DNA of 64,000 nucleotides from Mycobacterium colombiense (GCF_001672755.1 NZ_LZKI01000133.1:29081-93080); one strand, 5' to 3'; shown: positions 10,051-21,365, counted from the stretch's first letter. Notes: generated by a model from the letters alone, not told the origin. A program made the numbers and translations.

Positions 10051-11379
10051 GTGCCAGTACAAAACAGCATAACCGGATCCGGGGCGGAATCCATAGCCGC
10101 CAGCATCGAAGCGGCGATCTCGGCGGGCTCTTTGGCGCCCGGAGACGCGCTCCCGCCGGTGCGTGAGCTGGCCGCCCGGCTCGGCGTGAACGCGAACACC
10201 GCCGCCGCGGCCTACCGCCTGCTGCGCCATCGCGGGGCTGTCGAGACCGGCGGCCGTCGCGGCACCCGGGTGCGCAATCGCCCGGCGACCACCCCGCGCT
10301 CGCTGCTCGGCCTCGACGTGCCCGCGGGCGTGCGGGACCTGTCGACCGGCAATCCGCACCCGGACCTGCTGCCCATCGCCGGCGCCTCGCCGGTCGGCAC
10401 GGGTGCCGGTCATCCCGTGCTCTACGGCGAGCCGGCCCTGTCGCCGGCGCTGGAGGAACTCGCTCGCCGCGCGCTGGCCGCGGACGGGATCCCCGCCGAT
10501 CACCTGGCCGTGACCAGCGGCGCGCTGGACGGCATCGAGCGCGCGCTCACCGCGCATCTGCGCCCGGGCGATCGCGTCGCCGTCGAGGACCCGGGCTGGG
10601 CCAACCTCCTCGATCTCCTTGCCGCACTGGGGCTTTCCGCCGAGCCCGTGCGGGTCGACGACGACGGGCCGCTGGCCGACGACCTGGCCCGGGCGCTGGA
10701 GGGTGGGGTGCGTGCGCTGGTGCTCACCAACCGCGCCCAAAACCCCACGGGCGCTGCGCTTTCGGCGCAGCGCGCCGAGTCGTTGCGTCCGCTGCTGGCG
10801 CGGCGGGCCGAGGATCTGTTGCTGGTCGAAGACGACCACTGCGCGGGCATCGCCGGGGCGCCACTGCACACCCTGGCCGGCTGCACCGCGCACTGGGCGT
10901 TCGTCCGCTCGGCGTCCAAAGCGTACGGCCCGGACCTGCGGGTGGCCGTCCTCGCCGGCGACCACCGCACCGTCGATCGGGTCCATGGCCGGTTGCGGCT
11001 CGGGCCGGGCTGGGTGAGCCACTTGCTGCAGCGGCTCGCCGTCGACCTGTGGTCCGACCGGGCGGCCGGGCAGCTGGTCGCGACGGCCGAGCGGCAGTAC
11101 GCCGACATCCGCCAACGGCTCTGCGACTCCCTGTCCGAGCGCGGTCTACCGGCTCACGGTCGCTCGGGGCTCAACGTGTGGGTGCCGGTTCCCGACGAGG
11201 CGGTCGCGATATCCCGTCTGCTCGGCGCGGGCTGGGCGGCGGCACCGGGAGGCCGGTTCCGGATGAACACGCCGGCGGGCATCCGCATCACGATCTCCGA
11301 CGTGACTCCCGACGAGATCGATCCGCTCGCCGATGCGGTCGCCCGGGCGGTGCATCCGGCCGGGCGGGCCATCGTGTAG
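10051..11379 (+). CDS. MocR/PdxR-type GntR regulator with aminotransferase-like domain
   Basis: A 442-residue fusion. Residues about 1-75 are a GntR winged helix (SGSLAPGDALPPVRELAARLGVNANTAAAAYRLL). The remainder is a fold-type I aminotransferase-like domain, with NRAQNPTGAALS and the PLP-lysine region FVRSASKAYGPDLRVAVLAG. MocR proteins use bound PLP or a PLP adduct as effector and often control vitamin B6, GABA or taurine genes. Here the divergent neighbour is a pyridoxamine-oxidase-like protein, so a B6-responsive circuit is plausible but unproven. GTG start, no Shine-Dalgarno sequence, probably leaderless. Confidence 0.88.
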   Translation: MPVQNSITGSGAESIAASIEAAISAGSLAPGDALPPVRELAARLGVNANTAAAAYRLLRHRGAVETGGRRGTRVRNRPATTPRSLLGLDVPAGVRDLSTGNPHPDLLPIAGASPVGTGAGHPVLYGEPALSPALEELARRALAADGIPADHLAVTSGALDGIERALTAHLRPGDRVAVEDPGWANLLDLLAALGLSAEPVRVDDDGPLADDLARALEGGVRALVLTNRAQNPTGAALSAQRAESLRPLLARRAEDLLLVEDDHCAGIAGAPLHTLAGCTAHWAFVRSASKAYGPDLRVAVLAGDHRTVDRVHGRLRLGPGWVSHLLQRLAVDLWSDRAAGQLVATAERQYADIRQRLCDSLSERGLPAHGRSGLNVWVPVPDEAVAISRLLGAGWAAAPGGRFRMNTPAGIRITISDVTPDEIDPLADAVARAVHPAGRAIV

Positions 11380-11386
11380 CCGCAGC

Positions 11387-11563
11387 TCAAGCGCCCTCGT
11401 CGTCGTCGCTGGTGCCGGGCCCGGGGCCGCTCCACAACAGCTCGACGCTGGGATACGGCGGCATGTCGTGACGCACGGTGCGCCGGTCCGACGCCGGATT
11501 GGTGGCGCGGCGGCTCGGCTTGCGCCGACAGATCCGCCGGAATGGATGACCGAATTGACTCAT
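11387..11563 (-). CDS. Possible small protein, 58 residues
   Basis: A short minus-strand reading frame between treZ and the convergent MocR gene. It begins ATG 11563 and ends TGA 11387. The protein has a basic N-terminal half (RRICRRKPSRR) and an acidic tail with PPYPSVELLWSG, ending in GTSDDDEGA. Most third codon positions are G or C, as in real genes here, and no other frame in this gap looks coding. It would lie 56 bp downstream of treZ on the same strand. No clear Shine-Dalgarno sequence is seen and I do not recognise the family, so it remains a candidate. Confidence 0.45.
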   Translation of the reverse strand: MSQFGHPFRRICRRKPSRRATNPASDRRTVRHDMPPYPSVELLWSGPGPGTSDDDEGA

Positions 11564-11619
11564 GGCGGCATCATCAGGGGTGAGCCCGCGGTGCCGCTAT
11601 TCAGTTATCCACAGCCCAC

Positions 11620-13350
11620 TCAGACCGACAGGATGGCGAACGAATGGCCTTGTAGCACAGTGCCGTCGGCGCCGGCTGCCGGCTCGCCCCAGGACAGCAC
11701 CACTTCGCCGCTGACCGGGACCGTCACCTGCTCGGCGCCCAGGTTGCACACGATGCGCAACCGGCCACGAGACACGCTGATCCAGCGTTCGTCCTCGTCG
11801 TAGTCGACCGCGAGGCGTTCCAGCCAGGGATCGGCCATGTCGGGGTGGTTGCGCCGCAACGCGATCAGGTCGCGATACAGGCGGAGCAGCCGGGCATGCT
11901 CGCCGGTGTCGACCTCGGCCCAGGCCAGTTTGGAGCGCGCGAACGTCTGGGGATCCTGCGGGTCGGGGATCTCGTCGGCGTTCCAGCCGTGTTCGGCGAA
12001 CTCGGCCTTGCGCCCTTCGGCCGTCGCCCGCGCCAGCTCCGGCTCGGGGTGCGAGCTGAAGAATTGGAAGGGGGTCGAGGCCCCGTATTCCTCGCCCATG
12101 AAAAGCATGGTGGTGTACGGAGATCCGAGCGCGAGGGCCGCCTTGATGGCCAGCTGGCCGCCGGTCAGGTTCTGCGACGGGCGATCTCCCAGGGCGCGGT
12201 TGCCGACCTGATCGTGCGTGCAGGTGTAGGCGACCAGCCGGGCGGCCGGAATGCCGGACTTCTCGCTGGTGTCCAGCGGCCGCCCGTGGCGGCGATGCCG
12301 GAACGACGAATAGGTGGCGGCATGGAAAAAGCCGTGCCGCAGCGTCTGTGCCAGGGTAGCCAGGCTGCCGAAGTCGCCGTAGTAGCCCTGGCGCTCGCCG
12401 GACACCGCGGTGTGGATGGCGTGATGAATGTCGTCGGCCCACTGCCCGGTCAGCCCGTAGCCGCCCCGATCGCGGGGGGTGATCAGCCGCGGGTCGTTCA
12501 GGTCGCTCTCGGCGATCAGCGACAGCGGGCGCCCCAATTGCTTTGCCAGCCAGTCTGTTTCGGTGGCGAGCTCCTCGAGGATGTGGATCGCGGTGGTGTC
12601 CACCAGCGCGTGCACCGCGTCCAACCGCAGACCGTCGGCGTGAAAATCGCGCATCCAGCGCAGCGCGCACCCGATGATGTAACGGCGTACCTCGTCGGAA
12701 TCGGCGTCGGCGATGTTGATGCCCTCGCCCCACGGGTTGCTCGCCGACGACAGGTAGGGGCCGTATCGCGGAAGGTAGTTGCCCGACGGGCCGAGGTGGT
12801 TGAAGACCGCGTCGATCAGCACCCCCAAACCCTTGGCGTGGCAGGCGTCGACGAAGCGGACCAGCCCGTCGGGGCCGCCGTAGGGTTCGTGCACGCTGTA
12901 CCACAGCACGCCGTCGTATCCCCAACCATGGGTTCCGGCAAAGGAATTCACCGGCATCAGCTCGACGAAGTCCACGCCGAGATCGACCAGATAGTCCAGC
13001 TTCTCGATGGCGGCGTCGAACGTGCCGGCCTCGGTGAATGTGCCCAGGTGCAGCTCGTAGATCACCGCACCCTCGACCGCGCGGCCGGCCCACCCGGCGT
13101 CGGTCCACTTGGCGGCGGCCGGATCCCACAGCTGCGAGCGGGCATGCACCCCGTCGGGCTGGCGGGCCGACCGCGGGTCGGGCAGGACGGTGGGGTCGTC
13201 GTCGAGCAGGTAGCCGTAGCGGGCGTCTGGCGCGGTGTCCACGCTCGCATGCCACCAACCGTCATCCGAGCGCGTCATGGCGTGCGCCTGCCCGTCGACG
13301 TCGAGCCGAACCCGCGCGGGTTTGGGCGCCCAGACCCGGAATTCAGTCAT
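11620..13350 (-). CDS. treZ: Maltooligosyltrehalose trehalohydrolase TreZ
   Basis: A 576-residue GH13 enzyme that cleaves trehalose from maltooligosyl-trehalose made by TreY. It begins with an immunoglobulin-like module (FRVWAPKPARVRLDVDG), followed by the GH13 barrel. Visible are YELHLGTFTEAGTFDAAIEKLDYL, DGLRLDAVHALVD (nucleophile Asp), LIAESDLNDPR (acid/base Glu) and TCTHDQVGNRALGDR (transition-state Asp). It is the last gene of treX-treY-treZ; its start overlaps the treY stop by 8 bp. In mycobacteria this route recycles glycogen into cytosolic trehalose. Matches M. tuberculosis Rv1562c in position and length. Confidence 0.94.
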   Translation of the reverse strand: MTEFRVWAPKPARVRLDVDGQAHAMTRSDDGWWHASVDTAPDARYGYLLDDDPTVLPDPRSARQPDGVHARSQLWDPAAAKWTDAGWAGRAVEGAVIYELHLGTFTEAGTFDAAIEKLDYLVDLGVDFVELMPVNSFAGTHGWGYDGVLWYSVHEPYGGPDGLVRFVDACHAKGLGVLIDAVFNHLGPSGNYLPRYGPYLSSASNPWGEGINIADADSDEVRRYIIGCALRWMRDFHADGLRLDAVHALVDTTAIHILEELATETDWLAKQLGRPLSLIAESDLNDPRLITPRDRGGYGLTGQWADDIHHAIHTAVSGERQGYYGDFGSLATLAQTLRHGFFHAATYSSFRHRRHGRPLDTSEKSGIPAARLVAYTCTHDQVGNRALGDRPSQNLTGGQLAIKAALALGSPYTTMLFMGEEYGASTPFQFFSSHPEPELARATAEGRKAEFAEHGWNADEIPDPQDPQTFARSKLAWAEVDTGEHARLLRLYRDLIALRRNHPDMADPWLERLAVDYDEDERWISVSRGRLRIVCNLGAEQVTVPVSGEVVLSWGEPAAGADGTVLQGHSFAILSV

Positions 13351-15643
13351 GGTGGCGCTCCAGCAGAACCACGGGCAGATCGGCGAACAATTGGGCCGCC
13401 GACGTCGGGCCGTCGGCGATCACGCCGGTGAGTGCGTCCTTCCAGGTACCGTCTGGTAGCGGCAAAACCGTGTTGCCCCAGCCCGTTTCGGTCAGCCGCA
13501 CGGTCCACCGGGTAACCGCCACCACGATGTCCTCGCCGCGGCGGAAGGCCAGCACGTGATCGGCGGCGTCGCCGTTGGCCAGCACCGGGACGTAGTCGCC
13601 GTGCAGGAAGGTGTCCGGATGGTTGCGGCGCACGCGAAGTGCGGTGGTGACGACCCGGATTTTCGGATGCTCCAAGGCCCGCAGGGCGGCGCGCCGGGCG
13701 GCGTAGTCGACGGCCCGGCGGTTGTCCGGGTCGACCAGGCTGTCGTCCCACAGCTCGGTGCCCTGGTACACGTCCGGGATTCCGGGCACGGTCAGCGCCA
13801 GCAGCTTCTGGGCCAGCGCGTCACTGGCGGCGTGCGGATTGAGTTGGGCGACAAGCTCGGTCAGCTGGCCGGCCACGGGGCCGTCGAGCACGGTGTCCAG
13901 CCACCGATGCACCGCGTCCTCGAAGTCAGCGTCCGGGTCGTTCCATGAGGTGTGCCAGGACGCTTCCCGGATGGCCTTCTCGGTGTAGGCGTGCAGCCGG
14001 TCGCGCAGCGCGTCGGTGACCTCGCCGTTGACCGGCCACACGCCGAAGATGTTCTGCCACAGGAACTGTCCCGTCGCGGGATCGGGGGAGGGCGCGGCTA
14101 TCTCCCAGCGCGCGAGGAACTCGGTCCACAGCGACGGCACCTGGGACAGCACCGAGATGCGGGCACGCACGTCCTCGCCGCGCTTGGTGTCATGGGTGGT
14201 CAGCGTCGTCATGGTCTGCGGCCACAACCGGGCCCGGGTGGCGGCGCTGTGATGGAATTCGGCCGCGCCGACACCGAATCGGTGCGGCTCGCCGCCCACC
14301 TCGTTCAGCGAAACCAGCCGGGCGTCACGGTAGAACAAACAGTCCTCGACAGCCTTGGCGGTGACGGCGCCGCACAGCTGCTGCAGCCGGGTGGCCGGCT
14401 CACCGCCGCGGGCCAGCGCCGCGGCCAGCACCTGCAGTGCGGAACCCAACTCCGGTGCGGCCGCCTGGGTTTCGGCCAGCGCGGTGGGCAGCAGCGCGAC
14501 CAGGCCGGGGTAGTCGCAGCGGTACACCCCGATATGGGTGAGCAGCGCGGCCACCGCCTCGGGCAGCTGCGGGTGGTCGGCGCCGGCGGTGGCCACGATG
14601 CTGCGGCGCAGTCGGCGCAGCTCGCTGGCCAACGTGTCGGTGGCCGCGCGGATCTTGAGTTCGACCAGCATGTCCGGCATCGCGTGATAGTCCACACCGG
14701 CCGACTCCACCAGCGCGGTCAGCGCCGGGGCGCCTTTCGGATCCACCAGCACGCCACCGGTTTCGCGCAACACGTCGTAACCGGTGGTGCCGCCGATCGG
14801 CAGGGTGGGCTCGAGCGCCTCGTCGACGGCCAGGATCTTCTCGATCACGATCCAGGCCTCCGGGCCGGTCAGCTCGCGCAGCCACGCCAGGTATCCGCAC
14901 GGGTCGGACAGCCCGTCGGGATGGTCGATGCGGATGCCGTCGACCAAGCCTTCGGCGAACCATCGCCCGACTTCGGCGTGTGTGGCGTCGAAGACGGCGC
15001 GGTCCTCCTGGCGCAGCCCCGCGAGCGAGGTGATCGAGAAGAACCGGCGGTAGCCGCAGACGCCGTTGCGCCAGCCCACCAGCCGGTAATGCTGGCGGTC
15101 GTGCACCTCGGGGCCACTGCCCTCGGCGGTGCCGGGCGCGATCGGGAACGCCAGATCGCCCAGGCGCAACAGGTCCCCGTCGACGGTGAGGCCGGCAACG
15201 TCGTCGTCGGAGCCCAGCACCGGCAACACGATGCGGCCGTCCTCGTCCAGGTCCCAGTCGATGTCGAAATACGTTGCGTAGCGCGAAGAACGGCCGTTCC
15301 GCAGGACGTCCCACCACCAGGGATTCTGCCGCGGCTGGTCGATGCCCACATGGTTGGGCACGATGTCCACGATCAGGCCCAGGCCGCGCTCCCGCGCCGC
15401 CGCGGACAGTCGCGCCAGGCCTTCTCGGCCGCCGATCTCCGGTGACACCGTGGTGGGGTCGGTGACGTCGTAGCCGTGGCTCGACCCCGCGGTCGCGGTC
15501 ATGATCGGAGACAGATACAGGTGCGACACCCCGAGGTCGTTCAGGTAGTCGAGCAGGTTTTCCGCGTCGGCGAAGGTGAACGCGAACCCGCTGGATTCAC
15601 CACGCAACTGCAGCCGGTAGGTGGAGATGACGGGTAGAGCCAT
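13343..15643 (-). CDS. treY: Maltooligosyltrehalose synthase TreY
   Basis: A 766-residue GH13 transglucosylase that converts the reducing-end alpha-1,4 bond of maltodextrin to the alpha,alpha-1,1 bond of trehalose. The N-terminal STYRLQL, the barrel segment LYLSPIMTATAGSSHGYDV, DIVPNHVGIDQPRQNPWWWD, and the nucleophile segment VDGIRIDHPDGLSDP are hallmark TreY sequences. The C-terminus has the family's TVPGIPDVYQGTELWD. It lies 3 nt after treX and overlaps treZ by 8 nt, so the three are one operon. Cytosolic. Equivalent to Rv1563c. Confidence 0.95.
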   Translation of the reverse strand: MALPVISTYRLQLRGESSGFAFTFADAENLLDYLNDLGVSHLYLSPIMTATAGSSHGYDVTDPTTVSPEIGGREGLARLSAAARERGLGLIVDIVPNHVGIDQPRQNPWWWDVLRNGRSSRYATYFDIDWDLDEDGRIVLPVLGSDDDVAGLTVDGDLLRLGDLAFPIAPGTAEGSGPEVHDRQHYRLVGWRNGVCGYRRFFSITSLAGLRQEDRAVFDATHAEVGRWFAEGLVDGIRIDHPDGLSDPCGYLAWLRELTGPEAWIVIEKILAVDEALEPTLPIGGTTGYDVLRETGGVLVDPKGAPALTALVESAGVDYHAMPDMLVELKIRAATDTLASELRRLRRSIVATAGADHPQLPEAVAALLTHIGVYRCDYPGLVALLPTALAETQAAAPELGSALQVLAAALARGGEPATRLQQLCGAVTAKAVEDCLFYRDARLVSLNEVGGEPHRFGVGAAEFHHSAATRARLWPQTMTTLTTHDTKRGEDVRARISVLSQVPSLWTEFLARWEIAAPSPDPATGQFLWQNIFGVWPVNGEVTDALRDRLHAYTEKAIREASWHTSWNDPDADFEDAVHRWLDTVLDGPVAGQLTELVAQLNPHAASDALAQKLLALTVPGIPDVYQGTELWDDSLVDPDNRRAVDYAARRAALRALEHPKIRVVTTALRVRRNHPDTFLHGDYVPVLANGDAADHVLAFRRGEDIVVAVTRWTVRLTETGWGNTVLPLPDGTWKDALTGVIADGPTSAAQLFADLPVVLLERHHD

Positions 15644-15646
15644 GCG

Positions 15647-17848
<2,202 letters not shown>

Positions 17849-17909
17849 CTATCGACCTTATCCGCGTGCGGTTGCGCTCACCCGGGTAAGCGGCCAGGAG
17901 TAAGGCGGG

Positions 17910-20069
17910 TCACCACCAGCCGGTGGCCTCGGCGATCTGGCGGCCCAATTCGGGTGTCATGGTCCGCACATAGGTGGGGGTCAGGTGGTGGGCGCCGTGG
18001 TAGATCAGGATGTTTCCCTCGACCGGGCGGCACACGTCGGCGCGGCAGATCGCGTCCGACATGTCGAGCACCTTGAGCTGCGGAAACTGTCCGACGAAGT
18101 CGAGCGTCTGATTGCGGTCCGAGAGCAGGTCGGAACGCTTGATCGCGCATGACTGCGCGGTGCCGCCCCGTTTGGCCAGGCAGTCCGCCGGGTCGAAGGG
18201 TTGTCCGTTCTTCACCAGCCACGGGGTGTCTCGCATGCCGAGAATCGGAATGTTGTTGTCGGACAACGTCTGCCAGATGCCGATATAGGTGGCGGGCATG
18301 ACGTCGCCGCTCTTGATGTTCCACGGCCGGGTGGTGGTGGTGAAGACGTAGTCGGGCCGGTCGGTGACCAGTTTGGTCATCGTGCGCTGCACCCACTCGC
18401 GGCACTGCGGGTAGGGGGCGTTGTTGCCCATGATCAGCGGGACCTGCTCGGTCGACAGCGGGCAGCCCATCTTCAGATACGTCACGACCTTGAAGTGGCG
18501 CGTCTTGCCCAGGATGTCCAGCGCGGGCAGCCAGTGCTCGGCGTGTGACCCGCCGGCCAACGCGATCGTCCGGTCGGCGGCCACGTCACCGTAGGTGCAG
18601 GTGACGACCGCGGGGTTGACGAAGTCGCTGATGCAGCCGTCCCGGGTGGTGGCGGGCAGGTCCTGTTTGACCTCCAATACGGAGGGCCGCATCGGCAGCG
18701 CGGGCACCCGCAGGCGTTCGGTCAGCGCACGCGCGCCGGGATAGTCCTGCGGGTTGAGGACGCTGAGCTCCTTGCCGGCCGACCGCAGGACGGTGACGTG
18801 CTGCCGCCACGTGAATGAGGTCGCGGTCAGCGTCACGCCCAGCAGCACGATGGCCGATCCCAGCGCCATCGTCGGCCGGGCCAGGCGGGTCGGCCACCGC
18901 CTGGTCGGGGGCGGCGCCACCGCAGGCTTCGAGGATGCGCGGTAGCGCAACGGGTCCTCGACGAGCCGGTTGGTCAGATACGCCAGCACACCGGACACCA
19001 GCAGCAGCACCGCGCCTTCGATGACGCTGGCGTGCTTGTGGCCGCTGTAGGACAGCCAGAAGATCAGCAGCGGCCAGTGCCAGAGGTACAGCGCATACGC
19101 CATGGCGCCCAGCTCAACCAGCGGGCGCGTCGCCAGAATCCGGTTGGGCAGCGGCAACCGGCCGCGCTGCAGGTTGGCCCCGACGAGGATCAGCAGCATG
19201 GCGGCGCCCACCGGTACCAGCGCCCACGGGCCGGGGAACTCCTGCACGCCGTCGATCAGCGCCCCGCAGGACAGCACCGCGCCGAGCGCGACGGTGGCCA
19301 CCGTCGTCCGCAGCCACATGGGCCAGCGGACCCGGGTCACCACCGCGCCGACCAGCGCGCCCAGCAACAACTCCCAGCCCCGCGCGAAGGTGTTGTAGTA
19401 GGCGGCCGCCTGGTCCTGCTGGTGCGCGACGATCGCGTAGACGAACGAGGCCACCGTCAGCGCGGTCAGCACGATCAGGAACACGGTCCGCAGCCGGGCG
19501 CGCAGGGGGCGCCGGAACAGGTAGGTCAACCCGGCGATCAACACCAGGAAGCTGACGTAGAACTGGCCCTGCACCGACATCGACCAGATGTGCTGCAACG
19601 GGCTGACGGCTTCGCCCGCCCGCAGGTAGTCCGAGGCGGTGTTGGCCAGCTCCCAGTTCTGGTAGTAGCCGAGGCTGGCGAGGCTCTGGTCGGCGAACGT
19701 CTCCCAGCGGGTCTCCGGTTGAACCAGGATGGTCAGCACCGCGCAACCGGCCAGCACCACGACGAGCGCGGGAACCAGGCGACGGATGAGCCGGACCACC
19801 TCGGAGGCCGGCGACAGCGTCACGGCCGGGTTCAGCGCGGCACGAATCACCTTGCCGCCGAAGAAGAATCCGGACAGCGCCAGGAAGACGTCCACGCCGC
19901 CGGAGACGCGGCCGAACCAGATGTGGAAGACGGCGACCAGCGCAATCGCGATGCCGCGCAGGCCGTCGAGGTCGTAGCGATAGAACCCCTGCGACCCCGG
20001 ATTGCGCACCCCCGTGGCCCCCGGATCGGCGGTGGCGTCCGGTGCGGGAGAGGGGGGCGGGGTCTGCAT
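17910..20069 (-). CDS. Membrane acyltransferase 3 (OafA-type) with C-terminal SGNH domain
   Basis: A 719-residue integral membrane protein. Residues about 28-400 form the acyltransferase-3 domain, with the RYDLDGLRGIAIALVAVFH motif carrying the conserved Arg and catalytic His, GGVDVFLALSGFFFG, and about ten membrane segments. Residues about 440-719 are an extracytoplasmic SGNH hydrolase-like domain: block I is IALAGGSHAEHWLP, and near the end IYHGAHHLTPTYV carries a candidate catalytic His. Proteins of this architecture O-acylate cell-envelope polysaccharides. The target is not known; in mycobacteria the arabinogalactan or peptidoglycan layer would be candidates. Equivalent to Rv1565c, next to ripD. 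Confidence 0.88.
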   Translation of the reverse strand: MQTPPPSPAPDATADPGATGVRNPGSQGFYRYDLDGLRGIAIALVAVFHIWFGRVSGGVDVFLALSGFFFGGKVIRAALNPAVTLSPASEVVRLIRRLVPALVVVLAGCAVLTILVQPETRWETFADQSLASLGYYQNWELANTASDYLRAGEAVSPLQHIWSMSVQGQFYVSFLVLIAGLTYLFRRPLRARLRTVFLIVLTALTVASFVYAIVAHQQDQAAAYYNTFARGWELLLGALVGAVVTRVRWPMWLRTTVATVALGAVLSCGALIDGVQEFPGPWALVPVGAAMLLILVGANLQRGRLPLPNRILATRPLVELGAMAYALYLWHWPLLIFWLSYSGHKHASVIEGAVLLLVSGVLAYLTNRLVEDPLRYRASSKPAVAPPPTRRWPTRLARPTMALGSAIVLLGVTLTATSFTWRQHVTVLRSAGKELSVLNPQDYPGARALTERLRVPALPMRPSVLEVKQDLPATTRDGCISDFVNPAVVTCTYGDVAADRTIALAGGSHAEHWLPALDILGKTRHFKVVTYLKMGCPLSTEQVPLIMGNNAPYPQCREWVQRTMTKLVTDRPDYVFTTTTRPWNIKSGDVMPATYIGIWQTLSDNNIPILGMRDTPWLVKNGQPFDPADCLAKRGGTAQSCAIKRSDLLSDRNQTLDFVGQFPQLKVLDMSDAICRADVCRPVEGNILIYHGAHHLTPTYVRTMTPELGRQIAEATGWW

Positions 20070-20216
20070 GATCGACAGCTAATTTACCGAAAACCCGCCA
20101 CCCACTCCCGGCAGCTCGCGGCGGGGAGGCTGCTCAGCCGGGTCGGGAGAGCATCCGCGCCGGGCGGCGGGGGAGCGAGTGGCGGGCGTCGGACGGCCGA
20201 CGATCGACCGGGGAAA

Positions 20217-21035
20217 CTACCTGCCGATGCCGGCGCCGGTCGGCTGCAACGGCGACTGCTGGGTCGGCAGTTGCTGGACGGGCGCTTGCTGGAACGGTGA
20301 CTGCTGCAGCGGTGCCTGCTGCGTCGGAACCTGCTGCAACGGCGACTGCTGCAGCGGCGCCTGCTGAGCGGGCAGCTGCTGGGGTGTCTGCTGCAGCGGG
20401 GCCTGCTGAGCGGGCAGCTGCTGGGGTGTCTGCTGCAGCGGGGCCTGCTGGGTGGGCAGCTGCTGCGGTGTCTGCTGGGTGGGCAGCTGTTGCGGCGCCT
20501 GCTGCAACGGCGCCTGCTGCGCCGGCACTTGCTGCAAAGGGGCCCCGAGAATCCGGACCATGTAGGGCGTCATGCCGTTGGTGCGCACCGGCGAGACCTG
20601 CACGACGTCGCCGACCTCGAGCATCTGGTTGTTGCCCAGGTACATCGCGACGCTCTGCGTGCCCTCGGGGCCGTAGAAGATCAGGTCACCCTTGCGGGCC
20701 TGCTGCGGGACGATCTTCTGGCCGACGCGGTAGATCGCGCCCGACGACCGCGGCAGCTTGATGCCGGCGCCGGCGTACGCGTACTGCATCAGCCCGGAGG
20801 CGTCGAAACCGACGGTGTTGATGCCGGTGCCGGTGCCCCGGGTGGGGCCGTTGATGCCGCCACCGGCCCAGGAGAACGGCACACCGCGCTGCGACAGACC
20901 GCGGGCGATCACCACGTCGGTGGCCTGCTGATAGTCCATCGACCTGGCGCCCGGGTCGGCGGTCGCGATGGTGGGAACCACCATCGGCGCCCCGAGCAGG
21001 GCCAAACCGATCGCGAAGGCGTAGATGCGTTTCAT
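20217..21035 (-). CDS. ripD: RipD-type non-catalytic NlpC/P60 peptidoglycan-binding protein
   Basis: A 272-residue exported protein. A signal peptide with a hydrophobic core (FAIGLALLGAPMVVP) ends near ATADPG. Residues about 35-165 are an NlpC/P60 domain whose catalytic triad is lost: the nucleophile position reads DASGL (Ala79 instead of Cys) and the His position reads QSVAMYLGN (Ser128). This is known for M. tuberculosis RipD (Rv1566c), which binds but does not cut peptidoglycan. Residues about 166-272 are a Gln/Pro-rich tail built of QQAPLQQ and QQLPAQQ repeats, longer than needed by the fold and probably wall-interacting. It stands upstream of the acyltransferase gene and has a 330-bp promoter region. 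Confidence 0.9.
   Translation of the reverse strand: MKRIYAFAIGLALLGAPMVVPTIATADPGARSMDYQQATDVVIARGLSQRGVPFSWAGGGINGPTRGTGTGINTVGFDASGLMQYAYAGAGIKLPRSSGAIYRVGQKIVPQQARKGDLIFYGPEGTQSVAMYLGNNQMLEVGDVVQVSPVRTNGMTPYMVRILGAPLQQVPAQQAPLQQAPQQLPTQQTPQQLPTQQAPLQQTPQQLPAQQAPLQQTPQQLPAQQAPLQQSPLQQVPTQQAPLQQSPFQQAPVQQLPTQQSPLQPTGAGIGR
20230..20540. repeat. Intragenic tandem repeats encoding the Gln/Pro tail of RipD
   Basis: The 3' end of ripD is built of short CTGCTG-rich repeats. The clearest unit is 42 bp, present in two perfect tandem copies (20359-20400 and 20401-20442) with degenerate copies on either side. The unit length is a multiple of three, so copy-number change keeps the reading frame. Each unit encodes 14 residues (APLQQTPQQLPAQQ and permutations). 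Confidence 0.85.
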
Positions 21036-21365
21036 TGTTCCTGGCCTCTCAGGCGCTCAATGGGCCTCGACGCGGTGACCTCGCGCGTCCGCCCCCGGTT
21101 CATGGACCAGGCGAGGGCCCCCACGCTGGGGCCGGACGCCGTCCATGGCACTTGCGAAGTGAATCAGCGGTCAGCCCGCTGTATTCACATCAGTCACACA
21201 AGCCACTTTGACAACAGATTTTCTTAGCCGCCAGGTCCACGCGGGATTTTTTGTCGTACCGTGACCGGACGGTGACTGGCGCGCCGAATCTCGTGTGCGC
21301 AGTTGTGATTTCGGTCTCAGTCGGCTACGGAGCCGCACGTCCGCCGGGCGCCGGCGGCGGGGCGA
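21036..21365. other. 330-bp intergenic region upstream of ripD
   Basis: No gene is visible on either strand. On the ripD (minus) side the region is AT-richer than its surroundings around 21180-21260, where the promoter should lie. It contains a pair of 9-bp direct repeats resembling MtrA boxes (listed separately). The remaining 140 bp before ripD would be a long 5' leader with GC-rich complementary stretches (for example GGGGCC near 21128 and GGCCCC near 21116). I tried to fit the ydaO (c-di-AMP) riboswitch and could not. Confidence 0.6.
21184..21201 (+). promoter_or_regulatory. Candidate MtrA box (9-bp direct repeats)
   Basis: TTCACATCA (21184-21192) is followed immediately by GTCACACAA (21193-21201). 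The response regulator MtrA of mycobacteria binds tandem 9-bp repeats related to GTCACA-NNN and controls peptidoglycan hydrolases of the Rip/Rpf group. The position, about 150 bp upstream of ripD, is suitable. The match is by eye to a recalled consensus. Confidence 0.5.

Noticed and set aside
11597..13258. 553-codon frame in another phase of treZ
   Set aside because: Arg/Ala/Pro-rich shadow without motifs; the treZ frame has all GH13 catalytic blocks.
20230..20540. CRISPR-like array suggested by regularly repeated CTGCTG-rich units
   Set aside because: Repeats are contiguous, have no unique spacers, keep a multiple-of-three period and encode the tail of RipD. No cas genes are present.
21040..21260. 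ydaO (c-di-AMP) riboswitch upstream of ripD
   Set aside because: This riboswitch precedes some actinobacterial cell-wall hydrolase genes, but I could not match its conserved core to either strand here.
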